From positions 1 through 33,239 of the forward strand of contig JAHBWF010000085.1 in the NCBI GenBank assembly GCA_019637105.1: a stretch of 33,239 nt of DNA. Reading direction: 5' to 3'. Made by a program: the position numbers and the translations under genes. The first letter of the stretch is position 1. Every line of letters begins with the position of its first letter. The stretch comes from Labilithrix sp. (GTDB taxonomy: Bacteria; Myxococcota_A; Polyangia; Polyangiales; Polyangiaceae). The notes beneath the pieces are model-generated. The model was given only the letters and a program-made list of their open reading frames with translations. It did not search any database and was not told the DNA's origin. Positions 1 to 10,249 of this stretch are shown here, piece by piece.

Positions 1-2
1 GA

Positions 3-632
3 GGCGGGCCGAATCCCTTCGCCGGCGCGGGCCCGCGCGAGGGCGTGACGGCCGAGGCCGGCCGGCGCTCGGCGACCCCGGACGCGCCGACCGCGAGCGA
101 GGCGAAGCGGCGCGCCGAGCAAGCGCTGAGGGACGGCCTCCGCGCGCGTGACGTCGACGTCGGGCTCGGCCCGGAGGGCCCCGTCCTGCGCGCGCTCGAA
201 GACGCCGCCTACGCCGGCCTCGCGCCCGAGCGCGGGAGCGCGACGTTCCTCGCCGTCGTCGACGCGAGCGGGCTCGTCGTCGATCTGCGCCTCGTCTCGT
301 CGAGCGGCGACCCGCGCGGGTGGTCCGACACGCGCGCGCGGGCGCTCCGCGCGCTCGGCGGCGCGAAGCTCGCCCTCCGCGGGGCGCGCGGCGCGGAGCT
401 GCGGATCGCCGTCGCGTCCGACGTGCGCCTCCCGAGCGGCAACCGGCCGAACGATCGGGTCCGCGGATCGTTCGAGGAGAGCAAGGTCGAGCTCCCCGAG
501 AACGTGCCGACGGGCGGCATGACGACCGGCGTGACGCACACGCGGACGCTGAGCACGTTCGACGTCACGGACATCGGCGCCAAGCCTCGCCGCGTCGTGC
601 ACGCCCGCCTGCTCGCCCTCACGACGCTCTGA
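3..632 (+). CDS. Unknown protein, 5' end outside the window; weak TonB-C-like block
   Basis: The frame is open back to the left edge (first complete codon at base 3), so the true start is probably upstream; the first possible start inside the window is GTG at 45. It ends with TGA at 630-632. About 210 residues are visible. An Ala/Arg-rich helical stretch is followed by a block (FLAVVDASGLVVDLRLVSSS, then ARALRAL) whose strand-helix pattern recalls the C-terminal domain of TonB-like energy transducers. That similarity is my reading of the pattern and is weak. The C-terminal part carries VTHTRTLSTFDVTDIG and ends in basic residues. No membrane segment is visible. It is convergent with the next gene, 32 bases apart, with no obvious terminator. 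Function not recognised. Confidence 0.6.
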   Translation, partial: GGPNPFAGAGPREGVTAEAGRRSATPDAPTASEAKRRAEQALRDGLRARDVDVGLGPEGPVLRALEDAAYAGLAPERGSATFLAVVDASGLVVDLRLVSSSGDPRGWSDTRARALRALGGAKLALRGARGAELRIAVASDVRLPSGNRPNDRVRGSFEESKVELPENVPTGGMTTGVTHTRTLSTFDVTDIGAKPRRVVHARLLALTTL

Positions 633-664
633 CGCGCTCGCCCCGCGCGACGCGCCCGCTGATT

Positions 665-1635
665 CTAGAACGTGCCGGCGACGCCGAACGGGCCGGCGAT
701 CCAGCGCGGCCGCTTCGCGTCCGCCGGCGCGGCGTCGGGCTTCGCCGCGTGGGTCCGGGGGTTGAGGAGCCCGTAGACGAGGACCGCCGCCCCGACGCCG
801 GCGACGACGAAGCCCACCGTCGAGACGTTGCCGAGCGTCTCGCCGCGCTCGATGTCGGCGTGCGTGTCCTCCGGGCAGCGCGTTCCGCCCTGGCAGCGCG
901 AGGAGACGTCGCCGTGGACGCCGAAGGCCATGAGCCCGGTGACGGCGCCGACGGCGAGCCCGGCCGCGGCGACGCCGCCGCCGATCCACACGAGCGAGCT
1001 CGTGCTCGTCTCCGGCGCCTCCGAGCCCGGCGGCTTCTCCGCCCCCGGCGGCGGCGGGGGCGCGCCCGCCAGCGTGAACTCGACGGTCTTCGTCTCTCCC
1101 TCCGCGACGGAGATCGTCTCGCGCTTCTCGTCGTCGGCGAGCGTCGCGACGATCTCGTGCTTGCCCGGGTTCACCTTGAGCGGCACGTTGATGCTCGACG
1201 ACGAGATGTCGGCGTCGTCGAGCTTCACCCGAGCCTCGGCCGTCACCGAGATCGTGAGCGTCGCGAGCCGGGGCGCGATCTCGTCGGCGAGCTGCTTCGC
1301 CTCCTTGCGCGCGCGCTTGAAGGCGCGCGACTCGTTCGCCTTCGCCGGGTGGCGCGCGGCTTCGAGGAACGTGGTGCGCGCCTCGACGAGGAGGCCGAGC
1401 TCCTGCTGCGTCTTGCCGAGATCGAGCCCCGTCGTCGGGACGCGCATGATCGCGTGCGCCCGCTCGAAGTCCTCGAGCGCGCCCATGAGCTGCCCGTTCT
1501 TCCGCTTCTCCCGGCCCGACAAAAGCAGCGTCCGCGCGGCCTCGCGCTCCGGCGGCGTGGGCTCGGCGGCCGCGGCCGTGCCGTCGAGCACCCAACCGAG
1601 CGCCAGCGCCGACGCGGCGATCCGGAGCCTTCGCG

Positions 1636-1639
<4 letters not shown>
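665..1639 (-). CDS. Exported TPR/PEGA-like protein with two C-terminal membrane helices; apparent CTG start
   Basis: About 324 residues. The N-terminus is a signal peptide (TRRLRIAAS, hydrophobic stretch, cleavage near TAAAA/EP at residue 25). Residues 30-125 are helical and TPR-like (ALEDFERAHAI, GKTQQELGLLVEARTTF). Residues 127-190 look like a PEGA-type surface beta domain (VKLDDADI, VPLKVNPGKHEIVATL). After a Pro-rich linker there are two hydrophobic helices (about 216-241 and 271-292). This architecture is common next to myxobacterial Ser/Thr kinases. No ATG, GTG or TTG lies at the signal-peptide start; the codon there is CTG at 1639-1637, whose TG is shared with the TGA stop of the upstream kinase (CTGA), which implies translational coupling. 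The only nearby alternative, an in-frame GTG in GWVLDG, would destroy the signal peptide. Likely cotranscribed with, and working beside, the kinase. Confidence 0.8.
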
Positions 1640-3144
<1,505 letters not shown>

Positions 3145-3151
3145 CCCCCGA

Positions 3152-3157
3152 ATGATA
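3152..3157 (-). promoter_or_regulatory. Candidate -10 box, leaderless start of the kinase gene
   Basis: TATCAT followed by seven bases and the ATG at 3144 on the minus strand, with no Shine-Dalgarno. The surroundings (3145-3170) are unusually AT-rich for this genome. No clear -35 is visible. Confidence 0.45.
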
Positions 3158-3235
3158 CGATCTTATTTCGCCGTTCCGCCCTCCGAAGGCCCCGGATCGG
3201 CGACCCGAACCAGTCTCAATTCTGCCGGGAGCGAG

Positions 3236-3257
3236 CCCGGATCGACGGAGATCCGGG
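3236..3257 (-). terminator. Hairpin after the second kinase gene
   Basis: CCCGGATC and GATCCGGG form a perfect 8-bp stem with a 6-base loop, 22 bases after the TGA of the kinase that ends at 3280 on the minus strand. No T-run follows, so it could end transcription by structure or protect the mRNA end. It sits between two genes on the same strand. Confidence 0.4.
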
Positions 3258-3279
3258 TCCACGCGGCGCGCGAGGGGGC

Positions 3280-4695
3280 TCAAGCGCCGAAATTCCTTCG
3301 AGAGTTCCCGCGGCCGAGCGCGCACCGCGCGACGTCCCCTCGTGTACGAAGATGGACGTGGGCGTGGGTGCGATCCAAGACGTCAAGCCCCTGGCTCGCC
3401 CCCTCGGCCTCGCGCGCCTTCAAACCGAGGACGAGGGCGACGACCATGAGCAGGACGATCACGAGGACGAGCCCGCCGATCACGAGGGCGAGCCGGAGCC
3501 GGCGCCGCGCCCTCCGCCTGGCGCGGCGAGCGGCCCTCGACTCGACCGCGCTCGCTTCGTCCGGTCGCGCGGGCTGCCGCGACGCCCCGCGCGCGACGTC
3601 GCGCGCCGACGGCGACTCGACCTTGGTGGGCGGCGCGAACGGCGCCGGATCGGGGATGACCTCCGCGCCGCGCGAGGTCAGGACCTCGAGCACCGTCTGC
3701 GCCTCGCGCTCGAGCCTCGCCGCCCGCGGCCCGTCGAGCTCGCTCACGTGCCGCGCGCGCGCCTCGATCTCGCCCTGGGCGATCGCCCGGAGGGTCGCGA
3801 CGACGTCGCCGCGCGGCGCGGGCGCGACCGCGCCGCGGAGCTCTTCGGCCATCTGCTCGGCCGACCACCAGCGGTCCTCGCGGCGGTGCGAGAGCGCGCG
3901 GAGGACGACGCGGTCGAGCGCCGGCGGCACGTTCTCCGCGGCGACGCTCGGCGGATCGACCCGCCCCTCGAAGACGAGGCGGGCGAGCTCGTCGTCGTCG
4001 CGCGCGGTGAAGAGGCGACGACCGACGAGCAGCTCCCAGAGCACCACGCCGGCGGCGTAGACGTCCGAGCGGCGGTCGACCGGCTCGCCGAACTGCTGCT
4101 CGGGAGGCATGTACGAGAGCTTGCCCTTGATCTCGCCGCGCTCGGTGACGTGCCGCTGGCTCGCGGCCTTGGCGACGCCGAAGTCGAGGATGCGCGCGAC
4201 GCCGTCGAGGCCGACGAGGACGTTCTGCGGAGAGACGTCGCGGTGGACGACCGACAGCGGCCTCCCTCGCTCGTCGACGAGCTCGTGCGCCGCGTGGAGG
4301 CCGCGGAGCACGTCGGTCAGGATGCGGACCGCCACCGCCGGGGGGACGCGCGTCCGGCGGCCCCAGGCGATCTCGAGGAGCTTCGCCAGGGAGACCCCCT
4401 CGACGTACTCCATCACGATGAGGAGCTTGCCCTCGGCCGAGACGACGTCGAGCGTCGCGACGACGTTCGGGTGCTTGATCCGCGCGGTGAGCGTGGCCTC
4501 GTCGAGGAACATCGCCGCGAACGCCTCGTCGGCCGCGAGCTCCTGACGCATGCTCTTGACGGCGACGAGCCGCGCGCCCGCGCCGCTCCGCCGGCGGCCG
4601 AGGTAGACCGTGGCCATTCCGCCGGACGCGAGCTCGCCGAGGAGCTCGTAGCGCGCGGGCCGCTCGGAGCCCGCGACCGACATGGAGCCGAGCAT
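3280..4695 (-). CDS. Membrane-anchored Ser/Thr kinase-like protein with HRDVSPQN catalytic loop
   Basis: 471 residues from ATG 4695-4693 (MLGSMS); ATG at 4683 is an alternative. Kinase domain about 16-290: glycine loop ELASGGMATVYLG (21-33), Lys47 in VAVK, catalytic loop HRDVSPQN (151-158), DFG (171-173), PPE (197-199). The Lys of the usual HRDxKxxN is Ser155; this variant recurs in myxobacterial kinases to my knowledge, and activity cannot be assumed. After a linker (300-385) comes an Arg-rich stretch and one strong membrane helix (about 401-424), then a short tail of about 47 residues. The reading frame stays open upstream, but the Arg/Ser-rich upstream translation overlaps the divergent gene and is not credible. 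A TATCCT box lies eight bases before the chosen ATG. Confidence 0.88.
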   Translation of the reverse strand: MLGSMSVAGSERPARYELLGELASGGMATVYLGRRRSGAGARLVAVKSMRQELAADEAFAAMFLDEATLTARIKHPNVVATLDVVSAEGKLLIVMEYVEGVSLAKLLEIAWGRRTRVPPAVAVRILTDVLRGLHAAHELVDERGRPLSVVHRDVSPQNVLVGLDGVARILDFGVAKAASQRHVTERGEIKGKLSYMPPEQQFGEPVDRRSDVYAAGVVLWELLVGRRLFTARDDDELARLVFEGRVDPPSVAAENVPPALDRVVLRALSHRREDRWWSAEQMAEELRGAVAPAPRGDVVATLRAIAQGEIEARARHVSELDGPRAARLEREAQTVLEVLTSRGAEVIPDPAPFAPPTKVESPSARDVARGASRQPARPDEASAVESRAARRARRRARRRLRLALVIGGLVLVIVLLMVVALVLGLKAREAEGASQGLDVLDRTHAHVHLRTRGDVARCALGRGNSRRNFGA

Positions 4696-4703
4696 CGGGG
4701 AGG

Positions 4704-4709
4704 AGGATA
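4704..4709 (-). promoter_or_regulatory. Candidate -10 box, leaderless start of the second kinase
   Basis: TATCCT, then eight bases, then ATG at 4695 on the minus strand. The spacer is C-rich and offers no ribosome binding site. No convincing -35. Confidence 0.4.
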
Positions 4710-4735
4710 GCGGATGATCACGCCGCGCGGTCACG

Positions 4736-4741
4736 TAGGAT
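4736..4741 (+). promoter_or_regulatory. Candidate -10 box, leaderless start of the glycosyltransferase gene
   Basis: TAGGAT, then six bases, then ATG at 4748. It lies back to back with the -10 box of the divergent kinase gene, so the two promoters share about 50 bases. Confidence 0.4.
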
Positions 4742-4747
4742 GCGGGC

Positions 4748-6385
4748 ATGCTCGGGGGACGCGACAGCAGCCGCCCGCACGGTCGCCCGGCGCCCGCGCA
4801 CGACACCCGCGCCACGGCCGGCGCGCGCGCGAGCGCTTCGATCCGACGCTGGGACCTCGCGCTCCTCGCCGTGGCGCTCCTCGCCCTCGGCTGGCTGTTC
4901 TGGAGGAACACCCTCCTCGCGAGCCGCGTGATCGACGGGACGCGCTACTACCTGCTCGACGACGACATGATGATCTCCATGCGTTACGCCCGGAACCTCG
5001 CCGAGGGTCACGGGCTCGTGTGGAACCCGGGGGAGCGCGTCGAGGGATACACGAACTTCCTCTGGACGCTCGTGATGGCGGGCGTCCACGTGCTGCCCCA
5101 CTCCGACGCGAACGTCGCGCTCCTCGTGAAGGGCGTGAGCTTCACCCTCACCGGCGCGACGCTCTGGGTGTCGATCCGCATGCTGCGGCTCTTCGCGCCG
5201 CGCTCGCTCCTCGTCACGCCCCTGCTCCTCGTCGTGATGGTGACGTGCTCCGACGTGCTCCTCTGGTCGGTCTGGGGCTTCGAGGTCGCGCTGCTCGCGC
5301 TGCTCCACGTCGTCTTCTTCTACCGGCTCGCCCAGGACAGGCACGACGCGCTGATGTTCGGCGCGCTCGCCCTCATCCCGCTCACGCGCGGCGACGGCGT
5401 CTACGTGTTCGCGGGCGACGCGCTCGTCCTGCTCGCGCTCGCGAAGAGCCGGCCGAAGACGCTCGTCTTCCTCGCCCTGGCCGCGGTCCCGGCGGCCGCC
5501 CACCTCTTCTTCCGCCACGCGTACTACGGCGAGTGGCTGCCGAACACGTACTACCTCAAGGTCTACGGCCTCGAGCACCCCTACAAGCGGGGCGCCGCGT
5601 ACGCGCGGAGCTTCCTCGTGCACTACTCGGTCGTGCTGGCGATCGCCGCGGCGTCCGCCCTCGCGCTCCTGCGCACCGATCGCCGCGGGCTCATCCCGTT
5701 CGGCGCGGTCCTGCCGACGCTCGGGTGGGTCGTGCTGGTCGGCGGCGACATGTTCGTCTGGTACCGCTTCTTCGCGCACGTGATGCCGATCGTCTTCGTG
5801 TTCGCGATCGCGGGCGTCGTGCACCTGGGCCGCGGCGCGCTCGGGCAGGCGGCCTGGAGCGCGGTGGTGTTCATCACGAGCTTCCCGCTCGTCCGTCCGC
5901 TCGATCGCCTCGTCTTCCTCGACACGAACGGCGACCCGCTCGATCAGATCCAGGTGGCGATGCTGATCAAGAAGAACGCGCGCCCCGACAGCAGCGTGGC
6001 CGTCATCACCGCCGGCATCGTCCCCTACTTCACCCGCCTGCGGGCCATCGACGTCCTCGGCAAGAGCGACAAGCACGTCGCGCGCCTCACCCCGTTCGAG
6101 GGGTCGATGGTCGGGCACGGCAAGCTGGACCCGGCGTACACGCTCGGCAAGCGGCCCGACCTGGTCGTCTCCTGCCGGAGCCAGCTCTTCGCCCTCGGCC
6201 TCGCGACCGACACGCGCACGCACGATCCGGTGCTCAGCTTCCTCGCCTCGCGCGAGTTCCAGACGACCTACCGCCCGACGCCGATCCGTGAGGCGTTCAC
6301 CCTCGGCAAGACGGCGATCTACACCCACCCCGGCTCCCGCGAGCACGCGCGCCTCGACTGGGAGCCGATCGTCGTCACCCCGTGA
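4748..6385 (+). CDS. Multi-spanning GT-C membrane glycosyltransferase, AftB-like
   Basis: 545 residues with a basic cytoplasmic N-terminus (1-33), a first membrane helix (about 36-54), then an extracytoplasmic acidic motif LLDDDMMISMRYARN (69-83) followed by GHGLVWNPGERVEGYTNFLW (87-106). This order (acidic pair in the first loop, YARN, WNPGE, VEGYTN) is what I know from the AftB arabinofuranosyltransferase family, a GT-C fold using polyprenyl-phosphate sugars. Eight or more further helices follow, including GGDMFVWYRFFAHVMPIVF, and a soluble C-terminal domain of about 150 residues. It probably transfers a sugar to a cell-envelope acceptor; donor and acceptor are unknown, since arabinan synthesis is not expected here. 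The next genes (epimerase, lipid kinase) fit an envelope glycolipid role. Confidence 0.75.
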   Translation: MLGGRDSSRPHGRPAPAHDTRATAGARASASIRRWDLALLAVALLALGWLFWRNTLLASRVIDGTRYYLLDDDMMISMRYARNLAEGHGLVWNPGERVEGYTNFLWTLVMAGVHVLPHSDANVALLVKGVSFTLTGATLWVSIRMLRLFAPRSLLVTPLLLVVMVTCSDVLLWSVWGFEVALLALLHVVFFYRLAQDRHDALMFGALALIPLTRGDGVYVFAGDALVLLALAKSRPKTLVFLALAAVPAAAHLFFRHAYYGEWLPNTYYLKVYGLEHPYKRGAAYARSFLVHYSVVLAIAAASALALLRTDRRGLIPFGAVLPTLGWVVLVGGDMFVWYRFFAHVMPIVFVFAIAGVVHLGRGALGQAAWSAVVFITSFPLVRPLDRLVFLDTNGDPLDQIQVAMLIKKNARPDSSVAVITAGIVPYFTRLRAIDVLGKSDKHVARLTPFEGSMVGHGKLDPAYTLGKRPDLVVSCRSQLFALGLATDTRTHDPVLSFLASREFQTTYRPTPIREAFTLGKTAIYTHPGSREHARLDWEPIVVTP

Positions 6386-6446
6386 CCGGCCCCCGGCCGG
6401 CGCGCCCCCCCGACCGCCGGGAAGCCGGGCCGCCCGCTCGCCGCCC

Positions 6447-6475
6447 TTGAAGGCGAACGGCCGCGCGACTACGAA
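6447..6475 (+). promoter_or_regulatory. Sigma70-type promoter, leaderless, for the epimerase gene
   Basis: TTGAAG at 6447-6452, 17 bases, TACGAA at 6470-6475, then seven bases to the GTG start at 6483. Both boxes match the consensus fairly well and the spacing is ideal. Transcription would begin at or next to the start codon. Confidence 0.55.
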
Positions 6476-6482
6476 TCGTGCC

Positions 6483-7568
6483 GTGAGCTCGAAATACCTC
6501 GTCACCGGAGCCACCGGGTTCCTCGGGCAGCACCTCGTCCGCGCGCTCGTGGACGCCGGGCACACCGTGAGCGCGCTGGTCCGGAAGAAGAGCGGCGGCC
6601 TCCCGCCCGAGGTCACGCAGCTCGAGGGCGACGTCCTCGACCCGGCGAGCGTCGAGGCGGCGCTCGCCGGGAGCGACGGCGTCTTCCACTGCGCCGGCAA
6701 GGTCTCGCGCAAGCCCGACGACGCCGAGGCGCTCTACAAGCTCCACGTCGACGGCACGAAGAACGTGACCGCGGCGTGCATCGCGCGCGGCGTCCGCCGC
6801 GTCGTCGTCGCGTCGACCAGCGGGACGATCGCCGTGAGCGACGATCCCGATCGCGTCGCGACCGAGGAGGACGAGACGCCGATCGGCCTCTTGAACCGCT
6901 GGCCCTACTACCGCTCGAAGCTCTTCGCCGAGCAGGTCGCGCTCGAGCGCCACGGCGCGCCGCTCGCCGACGGCTCGGGCGCCACGCTCGAGGTCGTCTG
7001 CGTGAACCCGACGCTGCTCCTCGGCCCCGGCGACGTGAACGGCTCGTCGACGGAGGACGTCCGGCTGTTCCTCGAGCGGAAGATCCCCGCCGTCCCCCCG
7101 GGCGGTCTCTCCTACGTCGACGCGCGCGACGCCGCGGCCGCGATGCTCCTCGCGATGGATCGCGGCGTGGGCGGGCGCCGCTACTTGATCGGCGCGTCCA
7201 ACCTCACGATCAAGGAGTTCTTCGCGCGGCTCGAGCGCGTCTCCGGGGTGCGCGGGCCGGTCCTCCCGATGCCGCGCCAGGGCCGGGAGATCGCGCGCAC
7301 CGGCGCCGAGGTGCTCGAGCGCCTCTCGTCGCGCCTCGGCGTCCCCGTCGCGATCGATCCGATCAGCCTCGATATGGGGCATTTCTACTGGTACCTCGAC
7401 GCCTCGCTCGCGGAGAACGAGCTCGGCTGGACGCCCCGCGATCCGGTGGAGACGCTGGTCGACACCGTGCGCGACCTCGAAGAGCGCGGCGTGGTGTGGC
7501 CGGACGCGGGCGGCTCGCTCCTGTCGACCCTCCGCCGCCACGTCACGAACCTGCAGGACAACACGTGA
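6483..7568 (+). CDS. NAD(P)-dependent epimerase/dehydratase (extended SDR)
   Basis: 361 residues from GTG 6483, chosen because the Rossmann core starts immediately (SSKYLVTGATGFLGQHLVRAL) with glycine motif GATGFLG at residues 9-15. The catalytic pair is Tyr142 and Lys146 (PYYRSK), and STSGT (111-115) supplies the SDR serine/threonine. Downstream NPTLLLGPGD and SYVDARDAAAAM are typical of the dihydroflavonol-reductase/HpnA-like branch, with a C-terminal substrate half (YLIGASNLTIKEFF). The substrate may be a sugar nucleotide, a sterol-like or a hopanoid-linked compound; the sequence does not decide. It is 97 bases after the glycosyltransferase and 37 bases before the lipid kinase, with which it is probably cotranscribed. 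Confidence 0.85.
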   Translation: MSSKYLVTGATGFLGQHLVRALVDAGHTVSALVRKKSGGLPPEVTQLEGDVLDPASVEAALAGSDGVFHCAGKVSRKPDDAEALYKLHVDGTKNVTAACIARGVRRVVVASTSGTIAVSDDPDRVATEEDETPIGLLNRWPYYRSKLFAEQVALERHGAPLADGSGATLEVVCVNPTLLLGPGDVNGSSTEDVRLFLERKIPAVPPGGLSYVDARDAAAAMLLAMDRGVGGRRYLIGASNLTIKEFFARLERVSGVRGPVLPMPRQGREIARTGAEVLERLSSRLGVPVAIDPISLDMGHFYWYLDASLAENELGWTPRDPVETLVDTVRDLEERGVVWPDAGGSLLSTLRRHVTNLQDNT

Positions 7569-7605
7569 TCGCCCGGGGGGCCCTCGACGCGGCGCGGCCC
7601 GGCGC

Positions 7606-8547
7606 ATGAAGCCGCTCCTGGTCGTGAACCCGAGCTCGGGCGGCGGCGCGACCGGCCGCACGTTCGGCTCGATCCGCGGCACCGTCGAGCGCGCGCTCGG
7701 CGAGGTCGAGGTCGTGATGACCGAGCGCCCCGGGCACGGGATCGACCTCGCCCGCGAGGGCGCGATCGCGGGGCACCCGCTCGTCGTCGCCGTCGGCGGG
7801 GACGGCACCATCCACGAGGTGGTGAACGGCCTGATGCAGGCGCGGAGCGGCGACCACGGGGCGAAGGCCGAGGCCACCGAGCTCGGGCTCATCGGCCAGG
7901 GCACCGGCGGCGACTTCCGCAAGACGCTCGGCGTCGAGCACCGCCTCGACCGCTACGTCGAGGCGATCGCGAGCGGCAGGCGCCGCGCCGTCGATCTCGG
8001 CAAGTTCACCGGCGGCGGCAAGGCGGGGCACCATTTCGTCAACATCCTCTCCGCGGGGATGGGCGGGCTCGTCGACCGCTACGTCGCCGGCGCCTCGCGC
8101 GCGCTCGGCGGCAAGGCGGCGTACTTCGGCGCGACGCTCAAGGCGCTCGTGGCCGCGCGGCTCGGCAACGTGCGCTGCACCGTGACGCGCGACGGCGAGA
8201 CGAAGGAGCACCTGATCCGGTCCTTCATGATCGCGATCTGCAACGGCCGGTTCTTCGGCAGCGGGATGAAGGTCGCGCCGATGGCGGAGCTCGACGACGG
8301 CACCCTCGAGATCGTGGCGCTCGGCGCGACGTCGAAGCTCGGCTTCGCGGTGACGTCCGGGAGCATCTACACCGGCGCGCACATCGGCAAGGCCGGCACG
8401 GTGCACCTCCGAGGCCAGAAGGTGAAGCTCGAGCTCGCGAACCAGGACGCGCGGGACGTGTTCCTCCTCGACGTCGACGGCGAGCCGATGGGCAGCCTCC
8501 CGATCGAGATCGAGATCGTCCCGCGCGCCCTGACCGTCCGCGCCTGA
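7606..8547 (+). CDS. Diacylglycerol/lipid kinase family protein (DagK catalytic domain)
   Basis: 313 residues. The ATP-binding signature GGDGT is at 64-68 (VVAVGGDGTIHEVVNGL), preceded by NPSSGGG (8-14). The second motif reads GTGGDFRKTLG (99-109), where most relatives have GTGNDFA; the Asn is Gly here. The C-terminal beta domain has NGRFFGSGMKVAPMAELDDGTLE and ends with LLDVDGEPMG, all typical of the YegS/DgkB family. It should phosphorylate a diacylglycerol, sphingoid base or similar lipid at the inner face of the membrane. No Shine-Dalgarno is evident; it likely shares a transcript with the epimerase. A stable hairpin lies 118 bases after its stop. Confidence 0.9.
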   Translation: MKPLLVVNPSSGGGATGRTFGSIRGTVERALGEVEVVMTERPGHGIDLAREGAIAGHPLVVAVGGDGTIHEVVNGLMQARSGDHGAKAEATELGLIGQGTGGDFRKTLGVEHRLDRYVEAIASGRRRAVDLGKFTGGGKAGHHFVNILSAGMGGLVDRYVAGASRALGGKAAYFGATLKALVAARLGNVRCTVTRDGETKEHLIRSFMIAICNGRFFGSGMKVAPMAELDDGTLEIVALGATSKLGFAVTSGSIYTGAHIGKAGTVHLRGQKVKLELANQDARDVFLLDVDGEPMGSLPIEIEIVPRALTVRA

Positions 8548-8897
8548 TCGCGCGCCGTCGGCCGCGCGTTCGCCGCGGAAGGACGCGCGGTCGGGCGCCC
8601 CGCGCCGCGCTCTTCGTGCTGGCCCCGCCTTGCTGAAGGAGTCGCGCGTCGCGGCGACGGACGCCGCGGCGAGCCCTCGAGGCTCGCCGCGCCGACGCGC
8701 GTCATGAGTCGACGCAGCGTTCGGGTGCTCCCGAGCGAAAATCTTTCCGTCCCGCAAAACTTGCCGTCGAACGTGCGCGCGCGCGCGGCGAGCTCGAGCG
8801 TCGCGGCCTCCTCCATCGAACGTCTCGGAACGGTTGCGTGCGCTTTACCGATCCGCCACGCACCGCGACGACTAAGGTGCGAAGAGGAAGGTCACCC
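8548..8897. other. 350-base intergenic region
   Basis: No credible gene: open frames here are Arg/Ser-rich and lack starts with signals. It holds a perfect 11-bp hairpin (8665-8691), a relatively AT-rich patch (8739-8765) and the run-up to the leader ORF at 8898, including TAAGGT at 8873-8878, a possible -10 box just before the Shine-Dalgarno. Confidence 0.5.
8665..8691 (+). terminator. Perfect 11-bp stem hairpin after the lipid kinase gene
   Basis: CGCGGCGAGCC (8665-8675), loop CTCGA, GGCTCGCCGCG (8681-8691). It is the strongest hairpin I noticed in the window. There is no T-run after it, so it may be a non-canonical terminator, an mRNA 3' stabiliser or a protein-binding palindrome. Confidence 0.45.
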
Positions 8898-8927
8898 ATG
8901 GACGAACGCGGGAGCGCAGCATCATGA
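8898..8927 (+). CDS. Nine-codon leader ORF overlapping the next start
   Basis: ATG at 8898 with a good Shine-Dalgarno (GAGGAAGG at 8884-8891) encodes MDERGSAAS and stops at TGA 8925-8927. That TGA overlaps the ATG of the downstream gene in an ATGA junction (8924-8927). Ribosomes ending here could restart on the next gene, so it may set its translation level. The peptide has no recognisable attenuator run. The downstream gene has its own weak GGGAG at 8910-8914, so the leader may be incidental. Confidence 0.4.
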   Translation: MDERGSAAS

Positions 8928-9277
8928 GTACGAGCCTGACGTGGGGAGAGCCGGAGCATCGCCCTCGGCGCCCGCGAGCGCTCCTCGCGCGCGTCGCCGG
9001 CGCGCTCGCGTGGGTCCTCGCCGGCCTCATCGCGATCGGGGTCTACACGAACGTGATCGTCGACGACTCCGACCTCCGGCACCGGGCCGAGTCGATCGCG
9101 AGGGAGACGGCCCGCTGCGGCGACGCGTGCCGGATCACGAGCACGCAGGTCCGCCGGACCGTCCTCGAGTACCGCGCGGACTTCGAGCTCGACGGGAGCG
9201 GTTCGGTGCGCGTGGTGTGTCGGCGCGGCGCGATCGTCGTCGGCGAGCCGAGCTGCGCCGCGCAGACGGCGAACTGA
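8924..9277 (+). CDS. Small single-pass membrane protein with Cys-containing outer domain
   Basis: 117 residues. A basic N-terminus (EHRPRRPRALLAR) precedes one membrane helix (about 21-43), oriented N-in by the positive-inside rule. The outer domain of about 70 residues has four cysteines (65, 69, 99, 111; the first two as CGDAC), enough for two disulphides, and beta-like stretches (RADFELDGSGSVRVVCR). No known family recognised. The start is ATG 8924, tied to the 9-codon leader by the ATGA overlap. It stands alone, 156 bases before the AraC-type gene. Confidence 0.72.
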   Translation: MSTSLTWGEPEHRPRRPRALLARVAGALAWVLAGLIAIGVYTNVIVDDSDLRHRAESIARETARCGDACRITSTQVRRTVLEYRADFELDGSGSVRVVCRRGAIVVGEPSCAAQTAN

Positions 9278-9433
9278 GCGCCGGCCGAGGATCGCTCCTC
9301 GTGAGCCTCGGCGCCGTGCCCCGTCCGGGCGCGCGGCCGAAACGGCGGCTCGCCGCGCCGATCTCCGTGCCCGTCGTCCCCAGGATCGACGCAACCGAGT
9401 CGACCCTTGGGCTATCGTTACGGGCGCAACGCG

Positions 9434-10249
9434 ATGACAGCGCCTCCGACGTTCGTCGCCGTCTCGGACCTGAGCTCCTTCTTCGGTCCACCCGCGCGGC
9501 GCTACGTCGTGCGCCGCTCCTTCGCGTACTGGCAGCTCGATCGCCGCGTCTTCGGCTCGATCCTGTGGGGCCGCCCCGACGAGAGCGACGTCGACGAGAT
9601 GTGCGAGGCGCACGAGGTCGGCGCCGACGCGCTCTTCCGAGGCCACACGTCCCTCATCGATCTGCGCGGGCTCGAGGCCGTCGACCTCCTCGCGTTCGAG
9701 CGGCTCCTCGCCTACCTGCAGTCCCGGCGCGACGCGTGGTCACCGAACGTGGCCCGGCAGGCGGTGCTCCACCGGGGCGGCCTCGCGCACGCGACCGTCG
9801 TCGGGATGTTCCAGTTCCTGAGCCCGGGTCACCCGGTCGTCTTCTTCGACGATCCGCCCCTGGCCTACGAGGCGGTCGGAGCCTCCGAGGTGCGCGGCGA
9901 GCTCGAGGCGCTCCGCGCGGGCTTGCTCGGCGCCCCGGAGATCGTGCGCCGCGTCCGGGCCGCGTTCGACGCCCTCCCCGCGCGCGCGGGCCCCGAGGCC
10001 GTCGCGCGCCACGTCGGCATGAGCGTCCGATCGCTCCAGCGGCACCTGACGGCGCTCGGCAGCTCGCTCCGCCGCGAACGGCAGCTCCACGCGATCCGCA
10101 CGAGCGAGCGACTGCTCGAGGCCACGGAGCTCGACCTCGACGCGATCGCCGCCCGCGTCGGCGTGAGCTCCGCCTCGCACCTGGTGACGCTCTTCCGCCA
10201 GCATCGCGGCACGACGCCCGGCGCCGTCCGCGAGCGGCGGAGAGGGTGA
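9434..10249 (+). CDS. AraC/XylS-type transcriptional regulator with STAS-like N-terminus
   Basis: 271 residues from ATG 9434; a TTG at 9407 is in frame but would absorb a TATCGT box (9413-9418). The C-terminal 85 residues form the AraC double helix-turn-helix (AVARHVGMSVRSLQRHLTAL at 189-208, then LDAIAARVGVSSASHLVTLFRQHRGTTPGAVR). The N-terminal part lacks the usual cupin; residues 70-150 (SLIDLRGLEAVDLLAFERLL, then VARQAVLHRGG) look more like an alpha/beta STAS/SpoIIAA-type fold. The signal sensed and targets are unknown. Flanking genes run in the same direction, and a hairpin directly follows the stop. Confidence 0.85.
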   Translation: MTAPPTFVAVSDLSSFFGPPARRYVVRRSFAYWQLDRRVFGSILWGRPDESDVDEMCEAHEVGADALFRGHTSLIDLRGLEAVDLLAFERLLAYLQSRRDAWSPNVARQAVLHRGGLAHATVVGMFQFLSPGHPVVFFDDPPLAYEAVGASEVRGELEALRAGLLGAPEIVRRVRAAFDALPARAGPEAVARHVGMSVRSLQRHLTALGSSLRRERQLHAIRTSERLLEATELDLDAIAARVGVSSASHLVTLFRQHRGTTPGAVRERRRG